From the NCBI GenBank assembly GCA_946803715.1, contig CAMPET010000198.1, forward strand, positions 8,231 through 72,230: a stretch of 64,000 bases of DNA, written 5' to 3'. The stretch comes from Beroe ovata. Its lineage: Eukaryota > Ctenophora > Nuda > Beroida > Beroidae. The notes beneath the pieces are model-generated. The model was not told the DNA's origin. It saw only the letters and a list, made by a program, of their open reading frames with translations, and did no database searches. The translations under genes were made by a program, and so were the position numbers. Positions 38,901-48,995 of the stretch are shown piece after piece. Each line of letters starts with the position of its first letter. Position 1 is the stretch's first letter.

Positions 38901-41476
38901 GAACAGCAGTGAACATTTTAACAGATATATTTACGGCTGTATCGCATACAATGGAGTCTACTTATCAGCAGAGATAGTGTGAGGTATTGTGTGGATAATG
39001 GAGCAGCCACAACTGCGATACTCATACATTGGCACCGATAATACATGTCTCTTGTTATCATGAAGGAGTAATTTGGTACATTTTATGAAGGGGCAAATGT
39101 GCTTGTAGTCATAGTTACGCCCTTATAACGCTATAGGATATCGTTGCATCAGGAATTTTAGAGCTCAAGAAAGTCGTGATTTTCATAATTTACCCGGTTT
39201 AGAGTTTTCCAATGCCTTAACCTTTTCCGATAGAGAGTTGATCTTTTTGGTTTTCTGAACAGATTAAGGTTGGTAAGGGAATGTCAGACAACAATTTGAA
39301 AGATGATTATCTCGATTAGAAGTAGATCAAACCTCGCCCATGTCGCTAACAAGTCCGTCAATCATGGTACTCAAGTCGAGGGGAGAGGTTTCTTTCAGCT
39401 GATCCAAGTAGAATTTGTATGCGTTCAGGTCCCGTATTTCTTTCCGTAGTCCGTCAATCAGTTTGGCATGCTGATACAATTGGGGATTTGAGTTTGGATG
39501 AGTTGCACACACGTATCCAATATCATTCATAAAACCTACTGTGACCTAATTTAGGTTTTTCCTTACCGCTTGTAGAGTTTCCTCACAACCGTCAACACGT
39601 TTTCCCAGGTTCACGAAGTTCCACATATCACCAATCATTGATTCCGTATGTTCGACCTGAATCAGAGTTCAGCTCAGAATTATATAGCTCGTTATGTGGT
39701 AACAGAGTCAGAATTCATCGAATGACGTAAAGTTAGTACTGAGTCACATTGACCTACTAGAAGAAGATCAATATAGCACGAGCTCAACTCTGATACACCT
39801 CTTACCTTAGTCTCCTCTGGGACCAGATCTTCCATGACGCTCATCTTCTTTTCAATTTCCGACATTTTTTCCTTCAGTTCCGAGATTGTTTTGTTGTCCT
39901 GTTCCGATAGAGTACTGACTCCTGATTGTGTTCGGCCACGTTTGGAGGATTTGGCTGACGCAACTCTTTCCTCTTTGACGGCTGAGCTAGGTCGAGATGA
40001 TCCTGAAAAGAACACGGGGTAGAGATTGCAATACTTGATATCTAGGGAATTCACAATACAATCATGTGAAGGATGGGATAGATCTCAGATCTAGAATATG
40101 AATTATGATGAATGAGATGTATGATTTGACTGGTACTCGATGGTAATTTGGGTTTAATCCTGTTCCTACAACGTCATACATTGTGTATCACACAGTATAA
40201 CTATTATCATCAATAAATGCAGTTTAATAATATGCATCTTCAAAAACATTACATCTTGCATTGCTCTAACGTATGTCTGTGTTTGTAAACAATTCCAGCC
40301 AATCAATGATGCGTATAACATTCATCTTTCCAATCAATGCTCTCGTAAGAAACACACTGTTTGGACCCACGGGGGCTCGCAGGGGGCAACCATGACTAAG
40401 CGTGTGGAATTTTGTGCAATATTAACCGCACAGTTTGCAAGAACAGAATTTTTAACACATCGAAACGGTAAAACGTGGAAAATTTAACTTTCCTCGGTGT
40501 TTAAATCTTGTTAAACTCTGGCCACCTTCTTGAATTGGATAACAGTGAGTGTGAATCGAAAAACGTGCGGAAATCAACTGTGTTTTTTTCAATTCACAGA
40601 CGATAAGGAGTTTTCGATCTTCCGTTTTAAAACGGCCACATAGAATGTGGTGGAAAATGATAAAGTAGATAATTCAGCTTTTCACAGAGATATCATCATG
40701 ATGCTAACATGAAAAAACACTCCACATACACTTATCGACATGCAGTATTTTGATAAATGGAGTGGCCAATAAAATTACACTTCGATGAGCGAGAGATTTC
40801 TGCTCCACTCTCCCATGCAAGTAATTTGAAGTGCATGTCAGCAGCGTTTAGCAGAATTGGAGTGAGAAAACATAATCTGTGATTACAAAAGTCGGAGGTG
40901 TAATTGAATATGTATTATCAAGCATGTCTCGATAGAATGCCTGATTGCTTCACTTTCTATTCTCAAAATTTTGTAGCAAATTCTAGGATTATGGATGGAG
41001 CCACGGCTGTGAAATGATATACCTACAAGAAGGGGGCATTAACTAACACTGGTTTTGCCATGTAGTAGAAGGTACCTCTACAGATATGAATTTAGGTACG
41101 AACCTGACTGAGAAATAACACTTGGCAGAGAGACCGTCTGTTTGGGTGGCGGTGCCGCATCACTGCCACCAAGGATTATCTGAGTGATTGAAGTTGATGA
41201 CCGGAAAGTCGTCAAATAAACATGATTTATTGACATCACATTGGGTCTCACATCCGATCTCCGATTGTCGGAATGTCGAAACCCATGCAACTGAACAGTG
41301 AACATGTCAAAATGAATGAAAGTTGAACAAACCTCTTTGTCCGCTATTCCCATGTGATTGACCAGTTCATGAAGGATCCTATTTACATGAACGAAGTTGA
41401 CTGTGGCCTGGCCATGAAAGACGTCGACAGCCACATCTATGAGGTTGTGCAGCGCTATCTTAGTTTCGCCCATCAC
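22574..41476 (-). CDS. QRICH2: QRICH2-like DUF4795 coiled-coil protein, 16 exons, two possible C-termini
   Basis: In transcript order the exons are 41333-41476, 41104-41179, 39806-40002, 39567-39656, 39333-39470, 39194-39254, 38020-38454, 35102-35196, 34049-34180, 33638-33766, 33232-33511, 32940-33024, 28918-29082, 27498-27545, 25215-25305 and 22574-22690: 760 residues, every phase consistent. ATG follows an in-frame TGA. The middle is heptad-rich coiled coil. The diagnostic block has MEMEDKADKRSMDHKANR, VEGKLDRMELQNVKDFL, then KFHCISCDRPVEVNSGGMLP and NRPYTTYELELIRQ, the conserved C-terminal core of QRICH2/DUF4795 proteins, known for sperm flagellum assembly. The Gln-rich N-terminus of mammalian QRICH2 is absent. 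Exon 27498-27545 is a 48-base, phase-2 cassette and less certain. Alternatively exon 15 reads through its internal GTAAGT to a stop at 25005, giving 791 residues. A GPCR lies in the intron 29083-32939. Confidence 0.87.
25005..25305 (-). CDS. QRICH2: Alternative terminal exon of the QRICH2-like gene
   Basis: From the acceptor ccccccag (just above 25305) the frame stays open past an internal consensus donor tcg/gtaagt (after 25215) for a further 70 codons, to a stop at 25005-25007. The extra tail is Pro-rich then helical (LPPELLQNPDFLRNLDKLYP). Splicing at the internal donor into 22690-22574 is phase 0 and gives the tail PGYDDAAMYENVMDYRGTSF followed by an Arg/Ser-rich end. Both versions look coding, so alternative last exons are likely. 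Confidence 0.6.
26254..26500. repeat. Near-perfect 106-bp inverted repeat next to an N
   Basis: 26254-26359 and 26395-26500 are reverse complements with one mismatch seen, around a 35-base spacer. An undetermined base follows immediately at 26501. It lies in the QRICH2-like intron between 25306 and 27497. It may be a young foldback element or an assembly artefact. The translated frames on both strands are mirror images, so they are not genes. Confidence 0.85.
27870..28165 (+). repeat. ACTGACACACTGACAAGTGACA minisatellite and (AC)n
   Basis: Units of about 42-50 bases containing cacactaacagtactgacac repeat three times at 27960-28080, flanked by (AC)n at about 27878-27902 and 28130-28162. It is intronic in the QRICH2-like gene. 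Confidence 0.9.
30778..30908 (+). repeat. Long (TG)n microsatellite
   Basis: About 130 bases of GT-rich repeat, with an uninterrupted TG core of about 60 bases at about 30834-30894. The poly-His and Val-Cys frames here are artefacts. Confidence 0.95.
31612..32700 (+). CDS. Intronless class A GPCR nested in a QRICH2-like intron
   Basis: A single open frame of 362 residues with seven hydrophobic segments. TM1 is LLLLLCSILGVLLNIPSLVY. The TM3 cysteine is in VFCGIWAVLW, pairing with MACTS in ECL2. DRY is replaced by SRL (LSLSRLGILIFP). TM5 is MTVMPILLSCCLSIFILY. TM6 is IYTTAV-like without the CWxP motif. TM7 ends NSAVNPVVYY, a good NPxxY. The C-terminal tail is short, basic then Ser-rich. An acceptor-like ccag/gtcgca lies just before the ATG, so a 5' UTR intron is possible. 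It is on the strand opposite its host gene. The ligand cannot be inferred. It is unlike the multi-exon GPCR at 9835, so the two are not tandem duplicates. Start chosen: ATG at 31612; a second Met follows four codons later. Confidence 0.88.
   Translation: MIHEMSPEYNAVRPGEVSIGLLLLLCSILGVLLNIPSLVYFCNMKTKSKNGTYFQRTYQIICVTDILICTTLFPFIDTAFSPARKGNLYSNEVFCGIWAVLWTVLPEMTVFMVAFLSLSRLGILIFPHAEYKPLVAWAVPLGYCTATTVFKVALLAVGITDSRYVPNIMACTSVVDMGNGGPDTKPSAVQWMWDICIRVLSSIQTGMTVMPILLSCCLSIFILYRSKMANTAIQRKVSDRKQDHATLTVILITAVYIIFNIPIFGYYIYYARWTFSVNSDMTIAEIGASRADYLDTKFMRFYAIPVLGTTLVAMNSAVNPVVYYARISQYREFIGKIVQRIKGQRESIKLSSLININSTHES
32898..32939 (+). repeat. (AC)n microsatellite starting at a splice donor
   Basis: On the minus (coding) strand the intron after exon 32940-33024 begins gtttgtgtgggtgtgtgtgt, so the TG repeat starts within 8 bases of the 5' splice site. 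Confidence 0.9.
35837..35960 (+). other. Candidate coding exon of unknown gene, plus strand
   Basis: Between an acceptor-like gttgcgcag and a donor g/gtatgc there is an open phase with protein-like composition: AIQERSVIGGLYRRYYREIG, then EFRDPISAVKRLRDE. The LYRR piece recalls LYR-motif mitochondrial proteins, but the context is too short to assign. No partner exon was found. It lies antisense within a QRICH2-like intron (35197-38019). It could be an exon, a pseudogene fragment or chance. Confidence 0.25.
36285..36350 (+). repeat. (TG)n microsatellite
   Basis: TG-rich tract with occasional tgcctg and tgcg interruptions; a second short one at about 36520-36690 contains an N at 36650. Confidence 0.85.
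36988..37062 (+). repeat. GTTAACAG 15-bp minisatellite
   Basis: Five copies of a 15-16-base unit (agtagttgttaacag) with small changes, in the QRICH2-like intron. Confidence 0.85.
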
Positions 41477-42762
41477 TTGCCTATCTTCAACTCACAAAGG
41501 GACCATGTATGACCATCAACCTACAAAATAAGTCGATGAGGAACGTCGATAGGGAGAGCGAGATGTCAGCGAATGCACATTGCTCATGTTGGTGACTGGA
41601 TTAACGAGCAGGAAAAAGATCAATGAGCATTGAGCAAGTGACAAAATGCCAGCGAATCACACATAAATCAAAATGGGACCCTTGACAAGCGAATCACCGG
41701 AATTAACGATCCAGATTATTGTAATCTTTCAGCTCGGTCAAGAGCAAACATGCCTAGTATGATTCCTAATGGTTAATGGGTATTTGAAGCTGATGGTACC
41801 ATAGAATATAGACCTAGCCATGTCTCGCGGTAGTTTCCTGACCGAATTTTGAACAATAAAGGTCCAAAAACTTGAAAAACAGCTACGTATCATCTCGCAC
41901 TACAGGACGGAACAACCTGATGAACAAATTCAATCAAGTGTACACCCGAAGAGGCTCAACATTGTGACAAACGAAATAGTCTTCTTTCAATTACATTAGA
42001 TATCGCCATAGAAATACTCCGCAATCTCAACGAAACCACATTCGTATATTATCTGACTAGGCAGCGCGCGGCGCGTCATTTATTTGATCATGAAGAAGAG
42101 CGGTGGCAATGAGCATGCCTCACAAAATCAATGACATGGCAAAATCATTTTCAATAATTTTTATCAAACTCATAATTTAGGGCCCCGGGTTTTCCGAACT
42201 TCACTATTAATTCAGCGTCGCGCGGCGCGCAAGTCATTGCGCGGCGTAACCCGTAATTGCCGGCTATTATTTGTTTACAGTTTTGTGCTCAGTGCTTATG
42301 CTTCTTGCGTGCGCGGGCACGCGCGCGCCTTCGAAGAAGAAACAGTGGACAGATAACATCCGGCAAACCCGTGTCTGGATAATTCTGAAATAATTACTTT
42401 ATTGCGACGAAGACAAACTTTGAAACTTTTAGGCAGCCTTGAATATAACCTTAAATCAATAATGGTATTTAGAAATTTGTGCAAAGATAATACTGCACAA
42501 TCACTCTTTATTGTGCAATGCAATGTTCATGTTTGATTCTGTCAAGTATATGGAGAGATTTCCTACAACCCAATAGGATGCATGTATAGCATCCTATAAA
42601 TTTCATTGTTGAGTGAATAAAATTGAATAGGTTTGTGCTCAGCAAGCATTATTAAGACCAATCTTCTTAAATGAGATTTTTTCACATCATCACCCACTGA
42701 TATCATTAAAGTAAATAGCAAATGATTTTTATACTAATTTATTGATATCCATAGGGGTAAAG
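41477..42762. promoter_or_regulatory. Head-to-head promoter region of the QRICH2-like gene and PI3K
   Basis: The two genes diverge across 1.3 kb. CpG-dense patches at 42061-42076, 42217-42246 and 42306-42329 (gcgcgcggcgcgtc; cgtcgcgcggcgcgcaag; cgcgggcacgcgcgcgcc) suggest a shared promoter. On the minus strand an acceptor (ttttgtag just above 41521) implies a 5' UTR intron for the QRICH2-like gene. A TATA-like cctataaattt at about 42594 precedes the PI3K. Function is inferred. Confidence 0.45.
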
Positions 42763-45700
42763 ATGCCATCCAAAATATATGGGTTGCCTAGGGAGGAAAT
42801 TGAGATTGAATTCATGCTTCCGCAAGATCGTTCAGTTTTCATGAATGCACCTGTGAATGGAAAGATACAAGATATGAAGATAAAGCTTTGGCACTTTCTT
42901 GTTTCACAGGGGCTTGAGTTAAGTGGTGCACCAGCAGATTACATATTCAGCTACAGTTATGAACTTAATGTTTATGAAATAATTGATGAAAATGTATTGC
43001 TGTGCTGCTTAGATATATTTAGACTTTGGAAAAGTGATGAAACCCTAATGAAATGGCTTGAAGTCAGGCCCAGAAATAGAATACTTTCAAGACATGAAAA
43101 AGATATGGTCAGTATGGTACAGTCTCTAATAGGCTTCACCTCTGCTGATCTTGGAGTTGAGGGGAATGTTGAAATGCAATGTGCAAGGAAAAATTTTGCA
43201 GCAGTCCGTCAAACAGTAGAAAAGCTTAGAGACCCTTATACTTATTATCATGGCCCACGAGTTATCCCCCACCCTCTCCCACTACATTTACTCAAACGTT
43301 GTAAAGATCAAATATTATTTGTAGAGTTCTTTTTTCCCAGTGGAAGCACTAAAGCCCAATTGAATGAACTTTTTGATAAAAGTGCTGATTTTGTTAGAGA
43401 TGAAATGTTCCCTAAAGACCCTGTGAAAAGAACTCTTTATGGGCTTAATGAGGATTCAGAATCATCAGACTTTGTGCTCAAAGTTGCTGGGCTGGACGAT
43501 TACCTAACTGGGGAAATACCTTTCATTGACTTCGTGCATGTTCGTGAGTGTTTGGTGAGAAAAGAGCATATAGACTTATGGTATTCAGAAAAACCCAGTG
43601 TCCCACCTGATGAAGATCCAATGTTGAACACTCCTCTGCTAGATCCATCAGAAAAGTATAAACTGTACCAGTCAGACCTAAAAATTGTTGGAAAACTTCA
43701 TACAAATATAGCCGCACTGAGCCTTTGGGACATAAATCAAAAGTTGCGACTGAGGATAATCGGTTGTGAAGGAATTTCTGATCCTGAGGATGATTTATCA
43801 CATATCTATGTGCAGTCAACTCTTTTCCATGGACAAAATCCGCTTTCTGCACCAGGTTCCACGAAACAGGTCGAGTTTTCAACATCCCCCTCTTGGTATC
43901 AATGGCTGACTTATGATATTTCTCTTAGAAATGTCCCACAGGATTTGAAATTTCACCTTCATGTCAAAGCAATAACTCGAGGTCAACGTAAGAAATCTCT
44001 CTCTGAAGAGAATAAGCCTAAAGTGTCAAAGAAGAATCAAGTGCCTGGAAAATGTGACAATTCTAAAGACATATCAGCTGCTGTTGATGGAGAAGACATA
44101 TCCATTGCTTGGATCAATCTCCCCTTGATAGATTTCAGATCTCAATTGAAGACTGGGAAAATATCACTAAAATGCTGGAGTATCAGTGATGATTCTGAGA
44201 ATTCTGTTCCACCGTACCCTGATGGTGTTGTAAGTGAAAACCCCAGTTCTAATTGTATTACACTGCATTGTGAGTTACCCGAGTTTATGTTCCCTGTCAT
44301 AGTACCCTCATACCCAGAACCCCCAGAAAATATTGACCAGGGTCCAATACCTAGTCCATCAGAGCAGAGTAGACTAGAGGCCCTGATGTACAACGTTGAT
44401 GCTTTGAATGGAATAAGTGATAAAGAGAAAGAACTTATATGGAAATACAGAAGGTTTCTCAAGAATTATGACCAAGCCTTGCCAAAACTCTTGCAAAGTG
44501 TTGATTGGTGTTACCAGGAGAATGTAGAAGAGATTATTCAAATGTTGCAGGTTTGGGCATCGCCACGGATTGAAGTTATCCTTGAACTTTTGTCATGCCG
44601 GACTCCTAACTCTGTGATACGTGCATATGCAGTTTCTTGCTTAGGAAAACTTGACATTTACACTGTCAGTACTTATCTTTTGCAGCTAATAGAGGCTCTG
44701 AAATATGAAACTTACCACGATTCCCCTCTTGCAAGACTTCTTCTGAGAAGAGCTTTAGAAAACAGAGAATTTGGACATTTCTTCTTCTGGCATTTGAGGA
44801 GCATGATAGACCGTTCTGAACACCAAGTGAGAATTGGCTTGATCTTGGAGTCATATATCCGTGGCTGTGGCGATGAACAGAGATTCAGATTGCTTGCCCA
44901 AGTTCGAACATGTTCCATGCTGAAGAATATTGCACAGCAGCTAAAATCCGATAAATATCAGAATGATGCCCAACGCAAGTCATACCTAATTGAAGCACTC
45001 CAAAATGACGACTTTCCGAATAACTCTTCTCCCGTGTTCAATCCTCTGATTATTCTTGGGAAAATCATACCCCGGGAATGTACTTTCTTTGACTCTAAGA
45101 AGAAGCCTCTACTTCTGGTTTTCGAGAACGGCGATAGAAACAACACAAACAGGAAATCTGTAAGAGTGATATTCAAACATGGAGATGATATTACACAGGA
45201 CATGGTTACCATCCAGATGTTGAAACTCATGGAAGATATGTGGCAGCAAAGTGCACTTGACTTGTACATGATGCCATATGGGTGCATAAGAACCAGTAGG
45301 AATTGTGGCATGATCGAATATATTGATGCCATGACCTTGTCCGATATAATGTTGGAGCATGGCGGAGTAACAGGTGTATTTCGTGCAGAGTTGCTGAAGG
45401 AATGGCTCAGCCAGCAGAACACGTACAAGATTGACCTCGATAGAGCCCTCCAGCTGTTTACCATGAGTTGTGCGGGTTACTGTGTTGCGACCTACGTGTT
45501 GGGAATTGGTGACAGACACAGCAGTAATATTATGGTCAAGCGTAACGGCGCCTATTTCCACATAGATTTCGGGCATTTTCTCGGTAACGTGAAATACTTT
45601 GAGGTCCTTGGATTGAACATAAAGCGGGAGAGAGTCCCATTTGTCTTCACGTCTACTCTTGCATTTGTAATGGGTGGTAGGGATGGGGAACTCTTCAAGC

Positions 45701-45960
45701 AGTTCGAAGGGATGGCATGCAGGGCTTTCGCAGTCCTGAGAAAGCACTCTCATCTGTTGGTGAATGCTTTATCGTTGCTGTTAAAGGCAGGCATGCCAGA
45801 ACTGCAGTCAAGTAAAGACATCGAATATTTGCACTCAACTCTGTTGTTACATAAGAGTGAGTCTCAAGCAGCGTATCATTTTCAATCGCTCATCAATGAT
45901 ACACTGAAGGACAAATCAACTGCTCTTAATTTCCTTGCACACACTCTAAAACATTTATAA
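42763..45960 (+). CDS. PIK3C: Class IA PI3-kinase catalytic subunit (p110 beta/delta-like), intronless
   Basis: A single open frame of 1065 residues from ATG 42763; the frame opens earlier but with no ATG. Domains in order: adaptor-binding domain (1-110; REEIEIEFMLPQDRSVFM), Ras-binding domain (about 180-290), C2 (about 325-490; LRLRIIGCEGI), helical domain (about 525-700; FGHFFFWHLRSMIDRS) and kinase (about 740-1060). Kinase features include SKKKPLLLVFENGD with the ATP/wortmannin lysine, VIFKHGDDITQDMVTIQMLK, the catalytic loop LGIGDRHSSNIMVK, and HIDFGHFLGN where DFG starts the activation loop. KRERVPF follows. It phosphorylates PIP2 to PIP3 at the plasma membrane downstream of receptor tyrosine kinases with a p85 partner; the adaptor-binding domain argues against class IB or III. 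HFLGN resembles p110 beta/delta rather than alpha. No introns at all is unusual, since vertebrate PIK3C genes have about twenty. Confidence 0.96.
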   Translation: MPSKIYGLPREEIEIEFMLPQDRSVFMNAPVNGKIQDMKIKLWHFLVSQGLELSGAPADYIFSYSYELNVYEIIDENVLLCCLDIFRLWKSDETLMKWLEVRPRNRILSRHEKDMVSMVQSLIGFTSADLGVEGNVEMQCARKNFAAVRQTVEKLRDPYTYYHGPRVIPHPLPLHLLKRCKDQILFVEFFFPSGSTKAQLNELFDKSADFVRDEMFPKDPVKRTLYGLNEDSESSDFVLKVAGLDDYLTGEIPFIDFVHVRECLVRKEHIDLWYSEKPSVPPDEDPMLNTPLLDPSEKYKLYQSDLKIVGKLHTNIAALSLWDINQKLRLRIIGCEGISDPEDDLSHIYVQSTLFHGQNPLSAPGSTKQVEFSTSPSWYQWLTYDISLRNVPQDLKFHLHVKAITRGQRKKSLSEENKPKVSKKNQVPGKCDNSKDISAAVDGEDISIAWINLPLIDFRSQLKTGKISLKCWSISDDSENSVPPYPDGVVSENPSSNCITLHCELPEFMFPVIVPSYPEPPENIDQGPIPSPSEQSRLEALMYNVDALNGISDKEKELIWKYRRFLKNYDQALPKLLQSVDWCYQENVEEIIQMLQVWASPRIEVILELLSCRTPNSVIRAYAVSCLGKLDIYTVSTYLLQLIEALKYETYHDSPLARLLLRRALENREFGHFFFWHLRSMIDRSEHQVRIGLILESYIRGCGDEQRFRLLAQVRTCSMLKNIAQQLKSDKYQNDAQRKSYLIEALQNDDFPNNSSPVFNPLIILGKIIPRECTFFDSKKKPLLLVFENGDRNNTNRKSVRVIFKHGDDITQDMVTIQMLKLMEDMWQQSALDLYMMPYGCIRTSRNCGMIEYIDAMTLSDIMLEHGGVTGVFRAELLKEWLSQQNTYKIDLDRALQLFTMSCAGYCVATYVLGIGDRHSSNIMVKRNGAYFHIDFGHFLGNVKYFEVLGLNIKRERVPFVFTSTLAFVMGGRDGELFKQFEGMACRAFAVLRKHSHLLVNALSLLLKAGMPELQSSKDIEYLHSTLLLHKSESQAAYHFQSLINDTLKDKSTALNFLAHTLKHL

Positions 45961-46327
45961 CTGAATGATTTTATGCTATAAGTCCCACTTTATTTCTTCA
46001 TTGATAACTTTTCTTATTTTGAAATAACCTCCCCATTTTTCTAATCTTAATTCTATTTGCTTTTGATGTAATGATGTGTTGTGTCACCTATCCGACTATC
46101 GTGCTGTCTGCTGGTGTCTGCTAAATGTTTGAATTAGATTTCAAGTAGCACATAGATAGGTAGTTTTCGGATTTTTCAGTACATAGCGTTACCTAGGTAC
46201 AGGATAAATAGCGGTGCACATGAATCATCTCGAATCAAGCGTGATCCGTACACATATGATAGTGTCCTGACGTAAGGTGTCTCTGTCCCAATTCAATAGT
46301 TCGATGCAGCCAACGACCAAGTGACTG
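45961..46327. other. PI3K 3' UTR and short spacer
   Basis: AT-rich, 367 bases. No AATAAA is obvious close to the stop, and no coding potential is seen. Confidence 0.5.
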
Positions 46328-47452
46328 ATGGATACATTAGATGACATAAGAAATTTCCTCGACTACATCGTAACGACTCCAGAAGATGAAGTTGAGGATA
46401 GCACCAAAGCATCAATAAATGTCCTCAATGATGACGTTTTGCGGATGATCCTTTTTAATCTGGACGAAAGCGTCCTACAATCTCCAAACATTCAATTGGT
46501 CTGCAAAAGGTGGTTTATCCTTGCCAATAGAATATTATATTGTCACCCAAGGCTGACAATAACCTGTTGTGATTCACAGAAAACCGGATACAATCTTTTA
46601 GTTCGTATGAGACGTGGCATCTTCTGTCTTGTGCAAGCTCTGTATTTTTCAGATCATATTATTTCTGAGTTGGTTTTGTCATCTACTCACGACTTCAAAA
46701 CTATGTTCTCAAAAGCACTTTTCGAGGCCATCACAGAACTCTGTCCAAATTTAGAGAAACTGACATTGGATTGCTTCATTCACCTTTACAATATAAGTCC
46801 TGCTGAATTGCCATTCCCGTTTCCCAAAAATCTCCGAGAATTATCAGTGAAAGGCTCTTGGTGCCGGGACCACGTTCTGACGAACTTTCTCAATCCAAAC
46901 AGCACAACTTTGCAGAAACTGGTTTTTGTGCGGGGCGGTATATGTCGTGGACTATCAATAACAGAGAATTTAGCAAAATGCCAGCTCAAGGTTATTAACC
47001 TTACGCATTGCTGGCGACTGAGTCCTCAATTGATATCTTTTATCTTCCAAACTTATCACGAATCTTTGGAGGAACTTCACTTGTCCGCGTGTCATATGGC
47101 CCTTGAGATTCCTTCAGGACTGATCATGAAAAAGTTAAGGTCTGTAACCATGTATGAACTCTACATGGATGGGTGCACAATACAAACTCACGATACTGGT
47201 GTTATGTGGAGCTATTTCAGAGCTATGGAAAACATTGAGGAACTTTATATCTTAACGTGCAGTACTGCTTTGTTTCAAAAGTTTCGACCATGTCAGTTCT
47301 TCGACTATTTGAGTATGATCAAAACCCTGAGGAATCTGAGAGAACTAACTCTGCCCCTTGAGCCGATGAGGCATGGCATGTTTGGGGATAGCTCAGTAGT
47401 TACTGAACTTCGAGAGAGAGGGGTGAGGGTGAGGATAGACTGTAGCTTATAG
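46328..47452 (+). CDS. F-box/leucine-rich-repeat protein, intronless
   Basis: A single 374-residue frame. An F-box-like segment sits at about 30-70 (NVLNDDVLRMILFNLDESVL then QLVCKRWFILAN), followed by leucine-rich repeats: CPNLEKLTLDC, LRELSVKGSWC, LKVINLTHCWRLSPQLI, LEELHLSACHM, IEELYILTC and LRELTLPLEP. This is the FBXL architecture, in which the F-box binds SKP1 of an SCF ubiquitin ligase and the LRRs recruit substrate. The F-box is degenerate (no clear LP start), so SKP1 binding is inferred. It lies 367 bases after the PI3K stop on the same strand and also lacks introns. The specific FBXL paralogue cannot be named. ATG at 46328 follows an in-frame stop nearby. Confidence 0.8.
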   Translation: MDTLDDIRNFLDYIVTTPEDEVEDSTKASINVLNDDVLRMILFNLDESVLQSPNIQLVCKRWFILANRILYCHPRLTITCCDSQKTGYNLLVRMRRGIFCLVQALYFSDHIISELVLSSTHDFKTMFSKALFEAITELCPNLEKLTLDCFIHLYNISPAELPFPFPKNLRELSVKGSWCRDHVLTNFLNPNSTTLQKLVFVRGGICRGLSITENLAKCQLKVINLTHCWRLSPQLISFIFQTYHESLEELHLSACHMALEIPSGLIMKKLRSVTMYELYMDGCTIQTHDTGVMWSYFRAMENIEELYILTCSTALFQKFRPCQFFDYLSMIKTLRNLRELTLPLEPMRHGMFGDSSVVTELRERGVRVRIDCSL

Positions 47453-48258
47453 GATGGTTTGTACGAACAGAACAAACTGTTGGATGAAGAGTAAGCACTT
47501 TGCATTATGCTGCATGTCCGCTTGCATGTTGAGCTAGGTGATCAATACGGACCATGAAATAAGTTAATAACGGCATGGTTACAATGCATGATAGGGATAA
47601 GATTTTCTTTGGATTCGATACTCTACAGTATGCACAGTGACCACTCAAAACTCTACTAATATAAGTGTACTGTTGTTAGGAGACACCAGCACCAGAACAC
47701 TTTTGCAAGGGTTGAATTAGTTTCGAACACTATAAAATTACAATATATTTGAAAATATATGTAATTTGTGTTTTCAAAATGAAAACATAAAATAGTTTTA
47801 GGTAGAAAAGCTTAAATTACCTAATAAATTAACGCTAAATATTGCAAGAGACTCCAAAATAGGAAGTGATGTAGTATTTTATTTTCCCCTAATTCAACTT
47901 TTGTACTCCATTTTCAAGAATGCGTTCTTGATAATTTGATAAAAATGAGATTTTTGATAACTGTAGAATATGCTATTTGTTAATGCATCATCATAGTTTG
48001 AAGATTACATTATTAAATTTTGTTAATATCAATTGATACCTACTGATGTATTACATTTATACCTACTTCTTTTATATAAAAATGATTTTTCTGTAACAAT
48101 CATTCCGAATCGCTTAATTCCAGACCTGTGGGCTGTGTTTGATGAGACCTATCAATAAATAAACATTCTATCTATCAATATTCAATAGCACTATATGTCA
48201 CGGCACGTCTAAAGAACTACTGCATCTCACAACATTCGATACTGAGATCAAACAGATC
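47453..48258. other. F-box gene 3' UTR and LBR promoter spacer
   Basis: Strongly AT-rich. The repeated AATAAATAAA at about 48151-48162 is the best poly(A) signal, about 100 bases before the LBR-like ATG, so the two genes nearly abut. No gene is seen. Confidence 0.5.
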
Positions 48259-48962
48259 ATGGCTGATGGTGATGTGCCTGAAATTGCTAAGCCGGGAATG
48301 AATTTAGTAAGTGCTACCCACTCTTCTGATCATACACATGTTTGAAAAATGGACCACACACAGTACACACACACGAACACACACACACACNCAAACACAG
48401 TCACACACATACATTGTACTAAACTCTCCCTGTCTCAGGTAGAAGAGACTCCCTCATCACCCAAAACGCCGAGGAGGAGAAGGTCCCGGTCCCCCGCCCC
48501 TCAGACCCCCAAGTCAAGGGGCAGGAGTCGGTCTCCTAGCAGGAGGCAGAGTATCAGACGGTCGCCCTCCCCTCACAGATACAATACGAGGAATAACCAG
48601 ATGCAGAGTGGCGGAGAAACGTCTGCAGAGGGTTAGAGGGGGTGTTTGAACTCTTTTATTAACTCAAGTTTACGTATAGTTTTTGTATTTTGATGTCTAG
48701 CCCGCTTGTAGGTTTAACCAACACCTATTCACTACTTCAGTAGCGACTTTTGTAGGTGTGTTTGCGACTACGAAGAGGTTGTCTCTCAAAGTGGTAGGAT
48801 TGGTGAAACAGTACCAGAGTTTGGGTTTAGAACTGTGCAAGTGTATTGCAGCTCTTACTGTCATTTTTATAGCTGTCACTTTGTGCTCCAAACAGAAGTG
48901 CCAATTCCAGCTCCCGAAAGAGGTGTGTGCATGTGTTTTTGTGTGTGTGTGTGTCGGTGTCT

Positions 48963-48995
<33 letters not shown>

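Noticed and set aside
44958-45753. Long minus-strand frames (168 and 214 codons) antisense to PI3K
   Set aside because: Shadows of the strongly coding PI3K kinase domain on the other strand.
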